DNA of 64,000 bases from Breviolum minutum Mf 1.05b.01 (GCA_000507305.1 DF240144.1:62001-126000); one strand, 5' to 3'; shown: positions 10,663 to 22,505, counted from the stretch's first letter. Notes: a model not told the origin generated them from the letters alone. Numbers and translations: made by a program.

Positions 10663-12038
10663 CTGAATTCATCTTGCCTGCCATGACACCACCAGAATAG
10701 GGACCATGATTGGTTGATATGTAAAAAAACCAAAAAATGTAGAAAAATGACCAGTGAAATTGGATGAAACACATGGCATGATCAACTGATTTCAAAAAAA
10801 AACTAATCATATTAGAAAAATCAACCCCTAAAGGATGGATGATAATTTTCAACTGTCAAAGAAGCATCGGTCACCAAACTGGAAGCGACCTCACTTCTTC
10901 AGGCGATCGAAAGCATGGATGACATGGTGGCAGAACAGTGGGTATATCATGATGGCCAGCTAATTTCTAACCTCCTAAAAATGGCAAAGTAGGAACCATT
11001 AGATACCGTTTAGTTTAGTACCTATATTGAAAATACAACTTTGTTAAAACCCACAGACAGACATCTTTGCCAGCCAGGACAAAAAACGTTTACCCAAGAA
11101 CGGCCCAACCGGTCGCTTTTAAGCATTGCAGTGTGCTTCTGTCTTCTACATTTGCAACATCTCAGCGTCCATACGCAAAATCTAAGCTGTTTGGAATTCA
11201 GCTACGGGAAAACATCTCAGTATGAGATTGTTTAATGTCGGCATTCATCTGTTATCAAGGAAAACTGATTAGCGGGCAAACCTGCCTCAAAGATAGCTGT
11301 TCCCAAACCCATGTTCTTTTAAAAGTTGCTCGTTTTTTTTGTTTCTATTTTTGCACCAGGCAAGCATAAATCAATTTACACTTAATCAAGTTATTGTGCT
11401 CCTTGTGGCGCCTTGGTCCTCTGGGGGCATTTTTTCATGGCAAGGCTTCATTCTCCATCGCAACAAGGTTGGCATCAAAATGGTTTCATGCAATGCGTTG
11501 GCGTGGATGGAGCAAGCGAAGCATCTTGGATAGAGTTAGTTCTACTGCCGCTACTCTTATACACCACGTGTAAGGAAGTGTACGCCGTACAGGATCTCTT
11601 CTTGGTGTCTTCGTCACAAAAAGATGTTGCGAACAATACACATCTATACCCATTCGATACCCATCAACATCAAATTAAATGCTTTCTAGATGTTGAAAAG
11701 CGCTTGACCCATGAACAATAACCTCGTTGAGCATTTGCAAAATCATTTCAAAGAAACACATCTGAAAAAAAAGTATGAGATGTCTGATGGGTAAATTCAA
11801 ACATCCTGGCATTTCTTTGTAACCTTTGTGGGATGGTTAAGTGACCCTTTCAATGGCCAAGCGACCTCCAACTAGAGATAAAAACGTCACTTTGAGTCAT
11901 CTGGATAACAATGACTAACATGTTTTTTGGTTTGTGGATATCATGGTCTTATCCCTCCAAACCCAAAAGAAAGAGATATAGACATAGATGATAAATATAG
12001 TTTGCATTTCATGATGTATCATAGGGCCTACATATTCC
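10663..12038. other. Stretch without a supported gene
   Basis: Unusually free of elements between about 10860 and 11750. Open plus frames (11413-11721) lack splice support. Confidence 0.5.
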
Positions 12039-12141
12039 TACTGTTGATGGAAGAAATCCCGCTAACCAGTTGAGGTTGGTAGTTTATCTTATTTACAAGG
12101 TTTTGTACACCCCAGGTGCAGGATTTATTCCATCAACAGTA
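12039..12141. repeat. Family C element, TA-flanked
   Basis: Full-length. Confidence 0.87.
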
Positions 12142-12330
12142 TGTTCATTCCTATGGTTTCTATTTGATTCTTACTTTCCATCATTTTAGGGTACATCAAT
12201 CTGTGGCTGGAGGGTGGCACTCAACCTGAATGATCATTGATTGGATGAACGTAACCCGTAGCCTTCTTCGGTCAAAACCATTGAACAGAAGCAACATATG
12301 ATTCACAGCAGGGTATTATATTACCCAAGA

Positions 12331-12440
12331 TGGGATCCATGGGACGATTGTATACATATACCTAAATGAATGCTTGATTCATATAGTTTTCAATGTCGGT
12401 ACATATAGATTTTTAAAAGTCACATGGATCCATCATGGGT
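12331..12440. repeat. Family B element, diverged
   Basis: Outer ends GGATCCATGGG and CATGGATCCATCATGGG. Confidence 0.6.
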
Positions 12441-12581
12441 TCCTCTCAGAGTTTTTCGTAGGTTTTTTCTCCCAAAAAGAGCAGAAAAAATTCCAAATCT
12501 AAAGGGGCAAACGTTCGACGTTCGACGAAATCCAAAGATTTGCCAATTCGTGTGTCCTAGTCGGTGTAGTCTTCGAAACAT

Positions 12582-12693
12582 CCCTAAGAATCCAGACCCC
12601 TCCCTAGAATAGGATTGAGGGTTCCAATCCCATCCTTAGAATAGGAATGTAGGGGTAATCCCTTTCTTAGGACATACCTGGATTCTTAGGGCA
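12582..12693. repeat. Family K element
   Basis: Family K: ends CCCTAAGAATCCAG / CTGGATTCTTAGGG, AGAATAGG inside. Confidence 0.85.
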
Positions 12694-12734
12694 TAGTTTT
12701 TATCCGCACAACTTTCCGGTCACAAAAAATTCAA

Positions 12735-13016
12735 CAGAAAGGTTGAGCACTTGTAGGATTTTGGTGTGCTGGTTGGTATAGAAGGATCCTTATTATAACT
12801 GCTTATGGAAAACATCCCAAACAGCCTGGGTAGTCTATAACCCCATAATGTCTAGTTGGTGGTTTCAACCACCCATCTGAAAAATACTAGTCAATTTGGA
12901 TCATTTCCCCAAATAGGGATGAACATTAAAAACATATTTGAAACTACCACCTAGATAATGTGTATTAAAACAACCAACCAGGCTTTTGAACATTGCTCGG
13001 TGAACTGTTGGAGGGT
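12735..13016. repeat. Family R element containing family A
   Basis: GTTGAGCACTTG left, GAACATTGCTCGG right. Confidence 0.65.
12852..12954 (+). repeat. Family A element inside family R, with 7-bp direct repeat
   Basis: ATAATGT flanks both ends, the longest target-site duplication seen for this family. Confidence 0.85.
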
Positions 13017-13087
13017 GAAGTGGGTCATCCCTCCATTTTTGGGTGATCAGCTGACGGGTCACGAATGGAAGAATCTGGCGGGGGTTG
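12977..13087 (-). CDS. Candidate exon at the edge of a family-R element
   Basis: The minus frame reads NPRQILPFVTRQLITQKWRD and DPLHPPT up to the end of a family-R copy. The plus frame through the same bases reads VKWVIPPFLGDQLTGHEWKN LAGVAC and is equally good. The GC-rich island is therefore probably coding, but strand and splice sites are not resolved. Confidence 0.2.
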
Positions 13088-13090
13088 CAT

Positions 13091-13182
13091 GTTTACCTAC
13101 GATTTGATCCCATAAATATCAACCATTCATTTAATGTAGGTACATCATATACCATAGATATCCATACTAAATGATCCTATGG
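13091..13182. repeat. Family B element, left end missing
   Basis: Begins at TTTACCTACG; right end TGATCCTATGGG. Confidence 0.65.
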
Positions 13183-13329
13183 GCTAGATTTGTCCGGAAA
13201 AAAACATGACCTCTGTATCACCACTGGCGCGGTTTTCATCGTGATGTTTGGGGGTAAGTATCTTGGATGGAGTCGGTTGTTTTTTCACCAATCCCCCCAG
13301 GTACCCCCCTCAGATTAATAAGGGTTTAA

Positions 13330-13474
13330 TACTTGGAGGATCATCCCATTTAGTAAATGGTAAAGAACCATGGTTAGTAAGTCCCCTAAGTAGGGTTATT
13401 CCCTTCCAAATGGGCTAAATGGCTTATAAATGGGGCTTACTAACCACCTACTAACTGGGATGATCCTCCAAGTA
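13330..13474. repeat. Family E element, TA-flanked
   Basis: Close relative of the 2172 copy. Confidence 0.88.
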
Positions 13475-13525
13475 GCTGGCCAAAAATTAAGGGAAACCAA
13501 ATGGTGTTAATAAGACCGAAAAATA

Positions 13526-13631
13526 CTGGTTGGTGGTTGAACCACCCAGCTGAAAAATATGCTCGTCAAATTGGGTTCATCTTCCCCAAGGTTCGGGGTG
13601 AAAATAAAAAATCTTTGAAACCACCACCTAG
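13526..13631 (+). repeat. Family A element
   Basis: AATA repeats at both ends. Confidence 0.85.
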
Positions 13632-14190
13632 AATAATACCTGCTATTTCTGGGTAAGGTACGTTAGGGGGGTTTGGTTGATTGACCAGTCGTGAACTTGG
13701 ATGGGGGGGTGTCGTGCATATGTTTTCTTTACCCCTTGACTGAAAAAGTCTAGCCATCACCAAATCCAGGCAAAACTTAGGTCCCCATGGAAACACAGGG
13801 GACCTAGTGAGTTACATTAAAAAAAGACCCCACCTAATTTTACAGGGGCTGGGTATATGGCATTATCAAAGACTTGCCAAGAAATATAAAATCAAAATCC
13901 CAAAATAAACATGGCAACCCTTAGGTCCCCTGCTAAAAGTTAAACTCTAAGTGGGTTGGTTACATATCAGTCAATCCCACTAAACTCAGAGGAGCTAAGG
14001 GAATAAGGCTAATCTAAGATATGCCCAGTAAACGTAAGAAACTCCCTGAATCCTCCACGGATCTGTAATTTGTGCCCCAAAAAATCCCACCAAAAACCGA
14101 CCGTTTTGGGCTGAAATTTGACACCCGGTTGGACCTGAAAGTCGGGGTCAATATATTTACGGCTACGTCGGGTAAAAGCATCATACCTTT

Positions 14191-14277
14191 CCATCCATGT
14201 AATGGTATATTTACCTATACATTTACCATAAATTTAAGCCACATGTAGGTAAATCTACCATACGTGGATCCTACGGG
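14191..14277. repeat. Family B element
   Basis: Core intact, ends CCATCCATG and GGATCCTACGGG. Confidence 0.85.
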
Positions 14278-14417
14278 CATACCTAGTGTTTTTGTTGTAG
14301 GTTGGTGTCATTTTGAGCTATCATTCTTTGGCAACCCAAGCTCATACCCAACCTAAATGTGCCGTGGTTATTTGAACCATATCATGGAAAAAGAGTGGAC
14401 CAAAATCGAAGTCTTAC

Positions 14418-14593
14418 CTGTAAACTGCCTACACAAACACCATGGTCTCTATTAACCATCGCAATAAAAGCTGGCTTTCTCAGATTGACAATTCCCAGGG
14501 TCACGATTTGAATATTCAGATGCTGACAGTCTAGAAAGGGGATCGAAACAAGTTCATTTGGACGGGGTAACACATATAAGAAAATGGTCACAC
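14418..14593 (-). CDS. Internal exon, unknown protein
   Basis: 58 codons between an acceptor at the end of a family-N element (GGCTAAGTGAG) and a near-consensus donor (TTTACAG/GTAAGAC). It reads VTIFLYVLPRPNELVSIPFL, DCQHLNIQIVTLGIVNLRKP and AFIAMVNRDHGVCVGSLQ. The start is in phase 1 and the end in phase 0. The donor is one of the best in the window. The next exon upstream may include 14860-14908 (SDVGGSIPIKFNGSYK, flanked by TTTCTCAG and a family-Q donor), but its phase does not join directly. Confidence 0.45.
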
Positions 14594-14700
14594 CTCACTT
14601 AGCCAATGGAACCTTGAAAAAAAAGTTTGAACTTTATATTACCTACTAAATGTGTAATCCCAAAAAGTTTAAAGTTTAGCCATGAGCCAAGTAAGTATCT
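14594..14700. repeat. Family N element bordering an exon
   Basis: Its left end is the acceptor of exon 14418-14593. Confidence 0.85.
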
Positions 14701-14862
14701 TACAAGGTGGGCCCTTGTAAACCAGGGGTAAGTCGGGGCCCATTACTGGATTAATAAGGGTGAAGTAACCCCAGTGAAACCCACTTAGTTTCGGCCATTT
14801 GGTCAGGGTTCTTTCACGTCATGTATAAAGCGTAGCGGATCGGTAGGGGGCCCACCGACCTT
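14700..14862. repeat. Family Q element
   Basis: Between candidate exons 14418-14593 and 14860-14908. Confidence 0.75.
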
Positions 14863-15367
14863 GTATGACCCGTTGAACTTGATCGGGATTGATCCCCCAA
14901 CATCAGAACTGAGAAATGGTGAAGTTTCAGTTGGATGACAAACCAAACCATTACACATACTGGTGCAAGACTTCTTCCTTCAACAGCCAACAGGGCCACA
15001 ATTGTTGTCCTCCAATACTATCTTCGGAAACACACCTTCGAAGCATGACACCTTTAATCATGGCTTGTCAACCTACCCCCCGCCTAGCCACCCCCCCCCT
15101 TCCAGAAATAGACAGCCTTATGATCTCGGCTTTTGAAAACCATTGGTTTCCCTCAATGTTAGGCCAGCTATTAAAACCCATATTTCTGGGGAGGGTACAT
15201 TTCGGGGGAAGGGTCCCGGTTGACTGGCCATAAGCTTTGGAGATCGATTTGCATCGATTTACAGTCGTTTAATGACTGGATTCACCTGAGAAAATTCAAA
15301 CCAGTGAAACCCACCCAAGTGTGCAGAATCTCTCCGGAATGATGTTTTTGTGAACAAATTCCGAATC

Positions 15368-15502
15368 TCAGAAGGAAAACCCTAATATTTTTCCCGGAGA
15401 TGTTCTTGCCTTCATTTTTTTGTTAATGCCGGCTTTGTACACAGCTGCAACAAATTCTTCTCGACTCATAACGCTTCGGTCGCCGGATTCAAGTGCTCGC
15501 TT
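15368..15502 (-). CDS. Candidate 3'-terminal exon with a degenerate EF-hand-like segment
   Basis: A pyrimidine-rich acceptor (TTTTTCCAAGTAG) precedes 44 codons: KRALESGDRSVMSREEFVAA then VYKAGINKKMKARTSPGKIL... to TGA. ESGDRSVMSREEF resembles the second half of an EF-hand loop: Ser-Arg-Glu-Glu-Phe with Glu at position 12. Positions 1, 3 and 5 lack the normal acidic pattern, so calcium binding is doubtful. EF-hand proteins with this SREEF phrase are common in dinoflagellates (family knowledge). A plus-strand frame of 64 codons also spans this island. Confidence 0.4.
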   Translation of the reverse strand, partial: KRALESGDRSVMSREEFVAAVYKAGINKKMKARTSPGKILGFSF

Positions 15503-15935
15503 CTACTTGGAAAAACGCCTTACAAAGTGCTTGGATGATCATCATTTGGTACCTTGGCTAAATTGAGGGCCTTAAAGAAGGCCGTTAGGGCCGTTACTAA
15601 AAAACCATACTCTTAGTGGAAGTTAATTCATAAAAATGCTTGTTATATACAGTAGATCATCCAAAAGGTATCACATTTCAGCCCAAAAAGGTCCGTTTTT
15701 TGGTGTTTGAGGGGTACACATTTCACACCCAAACGGAGGATCCAGGTATTGGCACCAAGCATGGGAAGATCAGAATTTGCCTGACCTGCTTGCTAAACAT
15801 CGTTGATGTTTGATCACCTAGTGACCTAGTAATATGAGTTTTTGGGTGCCAAAATGATACCTACCAAAATACCTACCAAAAAAAAACGAATGAAGATGTA
15901 TTTAAATAGGACATTCTGGATGTCTATATAGCCAA

Positions 15936-16022
15936 TATGCTCCATCTATGGAATATTTACCTACATTTGGCTGAATTTCTTGGGATCAATGTAGGCAAAT
16001 ATTCTATACATGGAGCATCTGG
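15936..16022. repeat. Family B variant
   Basis: Ends ATGCTCCAT/ATGGAGCAT replace the BamHI-like ends, showing paired change in both arms. Confidence 0.7.
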
Positions 16023-16305
16023 TTTGGCAAAATTAAATGTTGCATGCTGCATGCTTGGAAAAGACTTCCAAAAGATATTCTCCCAGATGGAATCCCATGG
16101 TAGAAAGTAAAAATTCACCTTAAACAAACACAAATTCACCATAGTTTACCATATATAGGATCAATTCCCAATGTATGGTACATTTGCCTTAATATACACT
16201 AACAATCAACGAGACTCATGTGGGTAAATCACCAAAAACACCAATCCAAGTTCACCATGTCAAAAAACCCACGAAAAAAAACATCCGTCGTGTCGTCATC
16301 GGCAC

Positions 16306-16385
16306 CTGCACTTCACGTCATCCCCTTGGGCACTGAGACGTCGTTCGAAGCGCACATTCTTCGGATCATCCGGGGCCAACATCAC
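16306..16385 (-). CDS. Short internal exon, unknown protein
   Basis: 80 bp between acceptor ACTCTTCAG and donor TGCAG/GTGCCG. It reads VMLAPDDPKNVRFERRLSAQ then GDDVKC, with GC-rich third positions unlike the flanking AT-rich repeats. An ATG-initiated plus frame (SKNPRKKTSVVSSSAPAL) overlaps it. Canonical sites on both sides favour minus. Confidence 0.35.
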
Positions 16386-17002
16386 CTGAAGAGTGGATGA
16401 TTTTGACAAAATTCTCTTCGGCATTGGACCGGTGGGACCGAAAGACTTGAAAACAACAGAAGTTATGAGATTTGATGATTTGACGCATGGTTACTTATGT
16501 TGTAATAAAACCAGGACAACTTCGTAAAAAATTGGTTATTGACCACGTATTAACTACTGATCATGGACCATGAGGATCATGCCAGGGCTTGGATACGTGG
16601 TTAACAAGCATGGCTACTTTTTTGATCCAGTTGTGGGGAACCCTTCGTTTAATGGCCGAAGCAATCTTATGGGGCGAAAGGGAGAAATGGGGGGGTAATA
16701 AGTACTATACCTGCTAACTGGGAGATTTTCACCATTTGAAAGGGTATATGTTGTTATTTGCTAACTTACAACCCTATAGTAGGTGATATAATTATACCCT
16801 ACACACTGAAGGTGAAACTAGGGTGCTTCCCTCCCCTAGACAGCCAAACACCTTATGACTTATGAGGAGGTATGACTGGAAGACTAAGGAATGGTGAAAT
16901 AACCCCAATACAAAAAGCACCAGGTGATTCGACGTGAGTGACCTTTTGATCAACGTTGGAGGTTATGACTCTCGGGTCATGGATCCGTCCCAAAAAGGTC
17001 AC

Positions 17003-17092
17003 GTTTGACAGAATTGCTAGGCTGATTTGCGGTGAGTTTTTAGGGAATGAAAGCCTGAAACCTATGAACATCTCAAAAAAATCTTGAAATCT
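17003..17092 (-). CDS. Internal exon ending at a family-F element, unknown protein
   Basis: 30 codons in phase 0 from acceptor CCTCATCAG: RFQDFFEMFIGFRLSFPKNS then PQISLAILSN. The donor GTGACCTTTTTGG is the start of a family-F element, whose far side reaches 16918. The peptide is hydrophobic and could be part of a membrane segment. Confidence 0.35.
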
Positions 17093-17846
17093 CTGATGAG
17101 GCAATGAATTATTAGCCAATTATATATACCTATAGAGCCCAAATGACCTCAATTGTTCAATCAAAACAAGGGTCATGTAGGTTCCAGGTATGTACATAGC
17201 CTTCCTCCTATAGCGCCTCACTTGAATTCACCAACACCTCAAAAATACACCTCTGAAAAAATCCACATAATATGAAGATATGGGAATGGTATGGGAAGCC
17301 TACCATAAGGGGGTCCCATGTCCCTACAGGGAGAAGTCTTCGACTGCCAGGTGATGACCCAGTCGTGACCAGGTCTTCATTCCCTATTGGAAGAGGTCAC
17401 GTTTACAACCTTTAAAAGGGGTCACAAAAAACCATCCCAAAAAAGGTCACAACTTGAATCACCTGGTTGAACTTCTTTTCCAGGAGCGTTTTTCAAATTG
17501 TCATGAGAATTTTGTTGAAGGAGCAATTTTTGTGAAAACTGCCAGTTGCAGGAACTGAGTTTGTTGTTTCGGCCAAGTGGTCTTTACTTGGAGGATGGTC
17601 CCATTTAGCAAGTGGTATTCATAACAATGGCAAGTTTTCGTGCTCTCAGTACGGTGCTAGTCTAGTTATTAATGGCAGGTAAACTCCCTAGGGGCCCATC
17701 TTCCAAGTACCAACTATTCCAGGAATTGATAAATACACCCCCACCCCTACTAAGAAGACTGGCTGGAAAAACACACAAATTTCAAGATGTATGATCCTAT
17801 TAAAAAAATTGGTGATGTTCCAATTAGTCATGTGAGTTTTAGGGGG

Positions 17847-17957
17847 TACCCTCTGGTAAACTAACATAGCTGGCTGGAATATCCCCATTTTCAATAGGAA
17901 ATACATCTTCAACTGGCCCATTTTCCAGCCTGCTATGTTAGTTGATCCCGGAGTGTA
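17847..17957. repeat. Family I element (CTATGTTAG ends), TA-flanked
   Basis: About 110 bp; related copies at 1213-1330, 56591-56699, 57931-58037, 62986-63089 and 54829-54940. Confidence 0.8.
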
Positions 17958-18436
17958 TATAATTCTTTCGCCCTACCCCTGAGGTGAAGGCCCCCCTGAA
18001 ATTTCTCCCTTGGTAAATGCCGTTTAGTTTGGCTTGAAACCAAAGTCCCACGCCGCCTTCAAGCTGCGCCAAGGACTCAATTCTCGAGAATCCCGAGAAG
18101 ACCTCTCCGTTTTTGTGAGAAAATCGAGTCACCCTTCCCTCCCTAAAACGGACATAATTATCTCCTGGAAAAATAGGCCGAAACCCAAAAAAAGGAAAGG
18201 CAGTTCTTCGAATGAATCATCTTAAATTTCATGTGCTATGTAAGTTTCAGGCGGTTTTTTTTGTATTTTTTTTGTTGATTTTAGCTGCTAGAGTTACCCC
18301 CTGCCCCTCACGGAAAAAATTGAGCGAATGTCTCCCAAATGTTGCCATCATTTGAGTCATGGGAAAATGTTCCAAATTTCAACTCTTTGAACTCCATCAA
18401 TTTTCAGGGGAGATTTTTGTTTTGTTGGGGGAGTAC

Positions 18437-18553
18437 TGGGATGTCCATGGTACTTAGTAAGTTAATCATAACTTATAACCCCTATATAAGTAGTATAAGT
18501 CCCCTAAAAACCAACTTACTAACTAGTTACTAACTTCCATGGACACGCTAGAT
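18437..18553. repeat. Family L element
   Basis: Full-length. Confidence 0.85.
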
Positions 18554-19254
18554 ACAACATGATTTTTGTTGGCATCAAGGTGAAATCATCCACAGTTTCT
18601 TACTATCCATGTGTACTTTCTTTGACATCCCACTAGGCAAATCTCTTTCTTCAGGTGCAAATGTAGGTGAAGCATCATCGAACTTTGCCCAGCTTGGGAA
18701 CAAACAAATCAGTCCAAAAACCCGCAAGGAACCAACCGCTTAAGTGGAGCCGAATCGACTTTGAACCCTGCAATTGAAACGTATCCCAGCAATGATTACC
18801 ATGGCAGCCTGAAAAATCCCCGCAACAAAGTTTTTCAAAATGATTGTTCATTCTTCATTGTCCATTTTCCAGGTAATGTTTGTAATACTGGAGTGCAATT
18901 TTACACGCTACTATATTTTAATTGGAAGTCTTGTTGAAAACTGAAATGCAGTTTTACAGTGCTCATGTGACATGTGAGTTAATCCTTTCTACTTTTGGAA
19001 TGAAAAATATATACCTAGATCTTCAAGACCGTTACTAAAATGGAAACGTTGCTGAAATTAAGGGACGTTTTTTGGAACCAACTGGGTTTTCCTCCTTAAA
19101 ACCAAGCAAAAAAAGCCCTCCCTGGGACTGGAATTGGGATCAATGTAAGTGGATCAATTCCAGTCCCATGGAGCATTTGGGAAGGTCCTACTTTGTTCTG
19201 GTCAACACCTCAAGTCTCAAATCTCGTTTTGTCCCTACGAAGGGTATCCCCACA

Positions 19255-19373
19255 TACTGGTTGATGCTTCAGAAATCCGGCGATCACCACCCGTTATCTA
19301 TATGAAACCCTATGAAACAATGAGATATTCTCCATATCAACTGGTTAGCCGGATTTCTGAACCATCAACAGTA
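19255..19373. repeat. Family C element, TTCAGAAATCC subtype
   Basis: Arms carry GGTTCAGAAATCCGG instead of GGAAGAAATCC. Confidence 0.8.
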
Positions 19374-19474
19374 TCACTCAGTTCCCAAAAAACCCAACCA
19401 CCCAAAACCCCCCTGGAGCCCCACCATTTTGGCTCACTTTCCCCGACTTTCCCCCAAACCCCCCACCGGTTTGG

Positions 19475-19596
19475 TCACCCGGGAGGCCTAGATCGCAGTT
19501 GACCAGCACTGCTATTGCTACTACTTCGTCCCATCGAAGAAGGAGATCCCAACCTCAGGTCCGGGAGGAGTTTCCAAGAAAATTTGCAACACACCC
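19475..19596 (-). CDS. 3'-terminal exon, Ser/Arg-rich tail
   Basis: After acceptor GATTCTAG the frame reads VCCKFSWKLLPDLRLGSPSS then MGRSSSNSSAGQLRSRPPG and stops at TGA. A low-complexity basic, serine-rich C-terminus is typical of real coding sequence rather than of repeats. No upstream exon was joined. Confidence 0.35.
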
Positions 19597-20150
19597 CTAG
19601 AATCACACACCCCAAACAATCCCCCTTAATTAGCCAACTATGAAAGGAATCCAACTTCATAGCCTGTTGGTAAAGGTTGCTCGGGGGTGTGTTCCAGTTC
19701 GGTGTGGTGAAACAACCTGGGAGAGGTGGTCATGGTTTCGGGTGGCTGAAACCTTCAGATTTCGTCCAGGTTGGGTTTGTTGGGTTTTTGTTGGTAAATA
19801 ATGGTATAAGAACCCAATATAACCCAAATTAACCCAATTGGGATCAATGGTTTAACTTGGATGTCGTCCCGGGGATGGATTGGAAGTTGGTAAATTTAAT
19901 GGTTATGTAAGTTAGTGATGGTTAAGTAAATAGGTTATTTCACCCACTTATAAATTATAAATGGTTAACAAATGGTGGATTTTCCATTGTCATGTTAATC
20001 TTCCGGGGTAGTAAACGGGTTATCTTATTTACTTATGGGATTTTTTGTTGGGGTGAAATACCCACTGATCCACTAACCTTTGATCCTAACAAACCCAACA
20101 GGACATCCAAGTTAAGCCCAAATCCAATGAAGGATTGATAGGTCACCTGG

Positions 20151-20332
20151 TACTTGGAGGATGGGCTCCCAGGACGGACGGATACGTGGTTTCCATAACC
20201 ATGGTGATCGTTTTTGTCGAGGATCGGGTTGTTTAACAACCCCTTCCTTACATGGCCGTTTTAGATGGCTTATAAATGGGGGTGATCCTAATTATAGACT
20301 ATACCTACTAACTGGGATGATCCTCGAAGTAG
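20151..20332. repeat. Family E element
   Basis: Ends match; core expanded. Confidence 0.75.
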
Positions 20333-21113
20333 ATCTACCCCCAACCCAGTATGCCAGTCATACAAGAAGGTTTCCACAAATTCCCTACTAAAAATGTATT
20401 TATTTCCCGGTGGCGACTGCTACTGGGTCAAGGGTAGACCCAAGGTATATAGTTGCGGCGGTGGGTGTTCAGAAGAAGGGATGATTTGTTTTTGGCCGAA
20501 AAAAAGGTCAAGAAGGTTTCATGGTCAACGTCACTATAACGTCACTATATAGAGAATGGTCATCCCCAACTACTATCGGGTTGATGACCATTCCCTAATT
20601 TATATAGAAATAGTGGGAGCTTAGACCCTGGCACAAATACTGCCCTGAAAAGCAAAGTTTTTGTACTGGCCCGATGTTGAGATAATCTAAGAACGTGAAT
20701 TTGGTGGGGTAGTGTCGTATTGTTGTGTTTTTTCTCCACCAGGGGTTATAACCTAACCGCAGGTATACCCAGTGGCCCAGGCCGTTATGGGGCGAAAATT
20801 TCACCCACCATCTATAACTAGCGTAGGGGCATACTTGGATGTCCCAGGAAGTTGGCAAATGGTTCGTAAATGGGTTATAACCTACTGATAAATTCGGTAT
20901 ATTGGGGTTATAACCCACTTCCTAACCTTTTACGAACTTCCAACAGGACTTCCTAGTATAGGGAAAACACCGGAAGCAACGGTGAGACAAAAAAATCCCA
21001 TCATCCAAATTTCACCGAGGTCTAGACGGGGATTCTGCCAGGTGCAAATCTTGTCGAATGCACGTCCGATCTAACATCGTCATTGTCTTCTTCCTTAGGC
21101 GATTGACACTGTC

Positions 21114-21230
21114 TACCCCCTGGAAGTTTAACAGCTCGCCCCTGAAAATGGATGGTTGGAAGATGAGTTTCCTTATGGGATTCCATGTTTTCAGGGGCTA
21201 TGTTAAACTTCCGGGGGGTAAACGACGGCG
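21114..21230. repeat. Family D subtype (CCCCCTGGAAGTTTAAC ends)
   Basis: TA on both sides; also at about 24334-24480. Confidence 0.8.
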
Positions 21231-21630
21231 GGTTGATTCACCAAGATTCTGACGTTTAAAACATACGGTCAAACTGCCAGAAGGCAATCTCTTAGCGAAA
21301 CGAATACACCCTGGAAGATTAACGGCTGGAACCTACAGCCATCATCCATTTAGGAAGGAAAATGATCTGAAGCAAACCTCGAGGGAATTATGTTCCATGT
21401 TAATCTTCAGGCGTGTAGGTCCAGTTGCCAGTAGGTTGAAATAACTCCATTTATAGCGGCCAAATTTAACTCCAGTTACCAATGTAGCTTCGACCATTTG
21501 TACTGGCCCCATCAAACTCCATTTATAACCAGGGTTATAGGTTGGGTTTTGCCTAAAAACTGGAAAACCAATGGATTTCGTGACTGTTAAAAACGGCTTC
21601 CCTTCATTAAAAAAATCGATTATATAGTGG

Positions 21631-21740
21631 GATGTCCTGCTGGTACTTAGTAAATGGATTAGTTCACCCCTGTATAAGTAGGTTGTTTACATCCCCTAAA
21701 TGGGTGCAATAAACCAACTTACTAACGTTGTTACCAACTC
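21631..21740. repeat. Family L element, right end lost
   Basis: Left end GGGATGTCCTGCTGG. Confidence 0.7.
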
Positions 21741-21755
21741 TCAAAAAAAACAATT

Positions 21756-21863
21756 CTGGTTGGTGTTTTCAACATACTTGAAAAAAACATAGTCAAAATG
21801 GGTGCATCATCTTCTCCAAGGATCGGGGTGAAAATCAAAAAATGTATGAAACCACCAACCTAG
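21756..21863 (+). repeat. Family A element
   Basis: Full-length; followed directly by a repeat shared with 29735. Confidence 0.8.
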
Positions 21864-21879
21864 TAAACCAATATTTTCC

Positions 21880-21966
21880 CAAATGGTCGGTTTGATATGA
21901 TTTGATGATGTTTTTGTTTGGTGATGAATCCCATGGTACACAGTCAAAGAATCACCCCTAGACAAT
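21880..21966 (+). repeat. Repeat shared with 29735-29813
   Basis: About 80 bp nearly identical (TCGGTTTGATATGATTTGAT...). Weaker relatives at 6801, 16090, 25795, 45714 and 49858. Confidence 0.8.
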
Positions 21967-22398
21967 TGTTTTCTCCAAATTTGTTGGGCAAGTTTCAAAT
22001 CAAAAGTCCAAACTGTGAAAAATTGAGTTTTAAACCACCTCAAATAGATGGTTCTTTTATATGCATACAGCATACATTCTCCAAATTTCTCCAAGTTTCA
22101 AATCAGCATCAGCTGCGGACCGGTGTTCTTCCGCCGGGTGGTCCGGGGTTTTTTCGGCAACGCCGCCCTTAAAGGTCCCACATCATGGAGAAACGGGTTC
22201 CCTGTTTGAGCCAAAAGGGTCAGGGAGAATGCCGAGGTTCCAAAAAAATTGGGACACGTGAGCAACCTTGGAAAACATAGGAAAGTACCATTTGTTATGT
22301 TTAGGCAACTTGTGGCTGGTTTTTAAGGGTAAAGTTGATGGAAATTGACAGCAACTTGTTTGACATGTTCTTTAGAATTTGGACATTTAGAGAAACAC

Positions 22399-22505
22399 CA
22401 TGACGGATCCATGGGACGAACGGTATATTTGCCTACATGAATGGTGGTTTTCAATGGTAAAATATTGTAAATGTAGCTAAATATACCATACACGGATCCT
22501 ATGGG
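22399..22505. repeat. Family B element
   Basis: Left end CATGACGGATCC, right end GGATCCTATGGG. Confidence 0.8.

Noticed and set aside
19423..19445. CCATTTTGGCTCA resembling the 3' part of the dinoflagellate spliced leader
   Set aside because: Only about 13 bases match and no leader-gene structure or relict array surrounds it; chance is likely.
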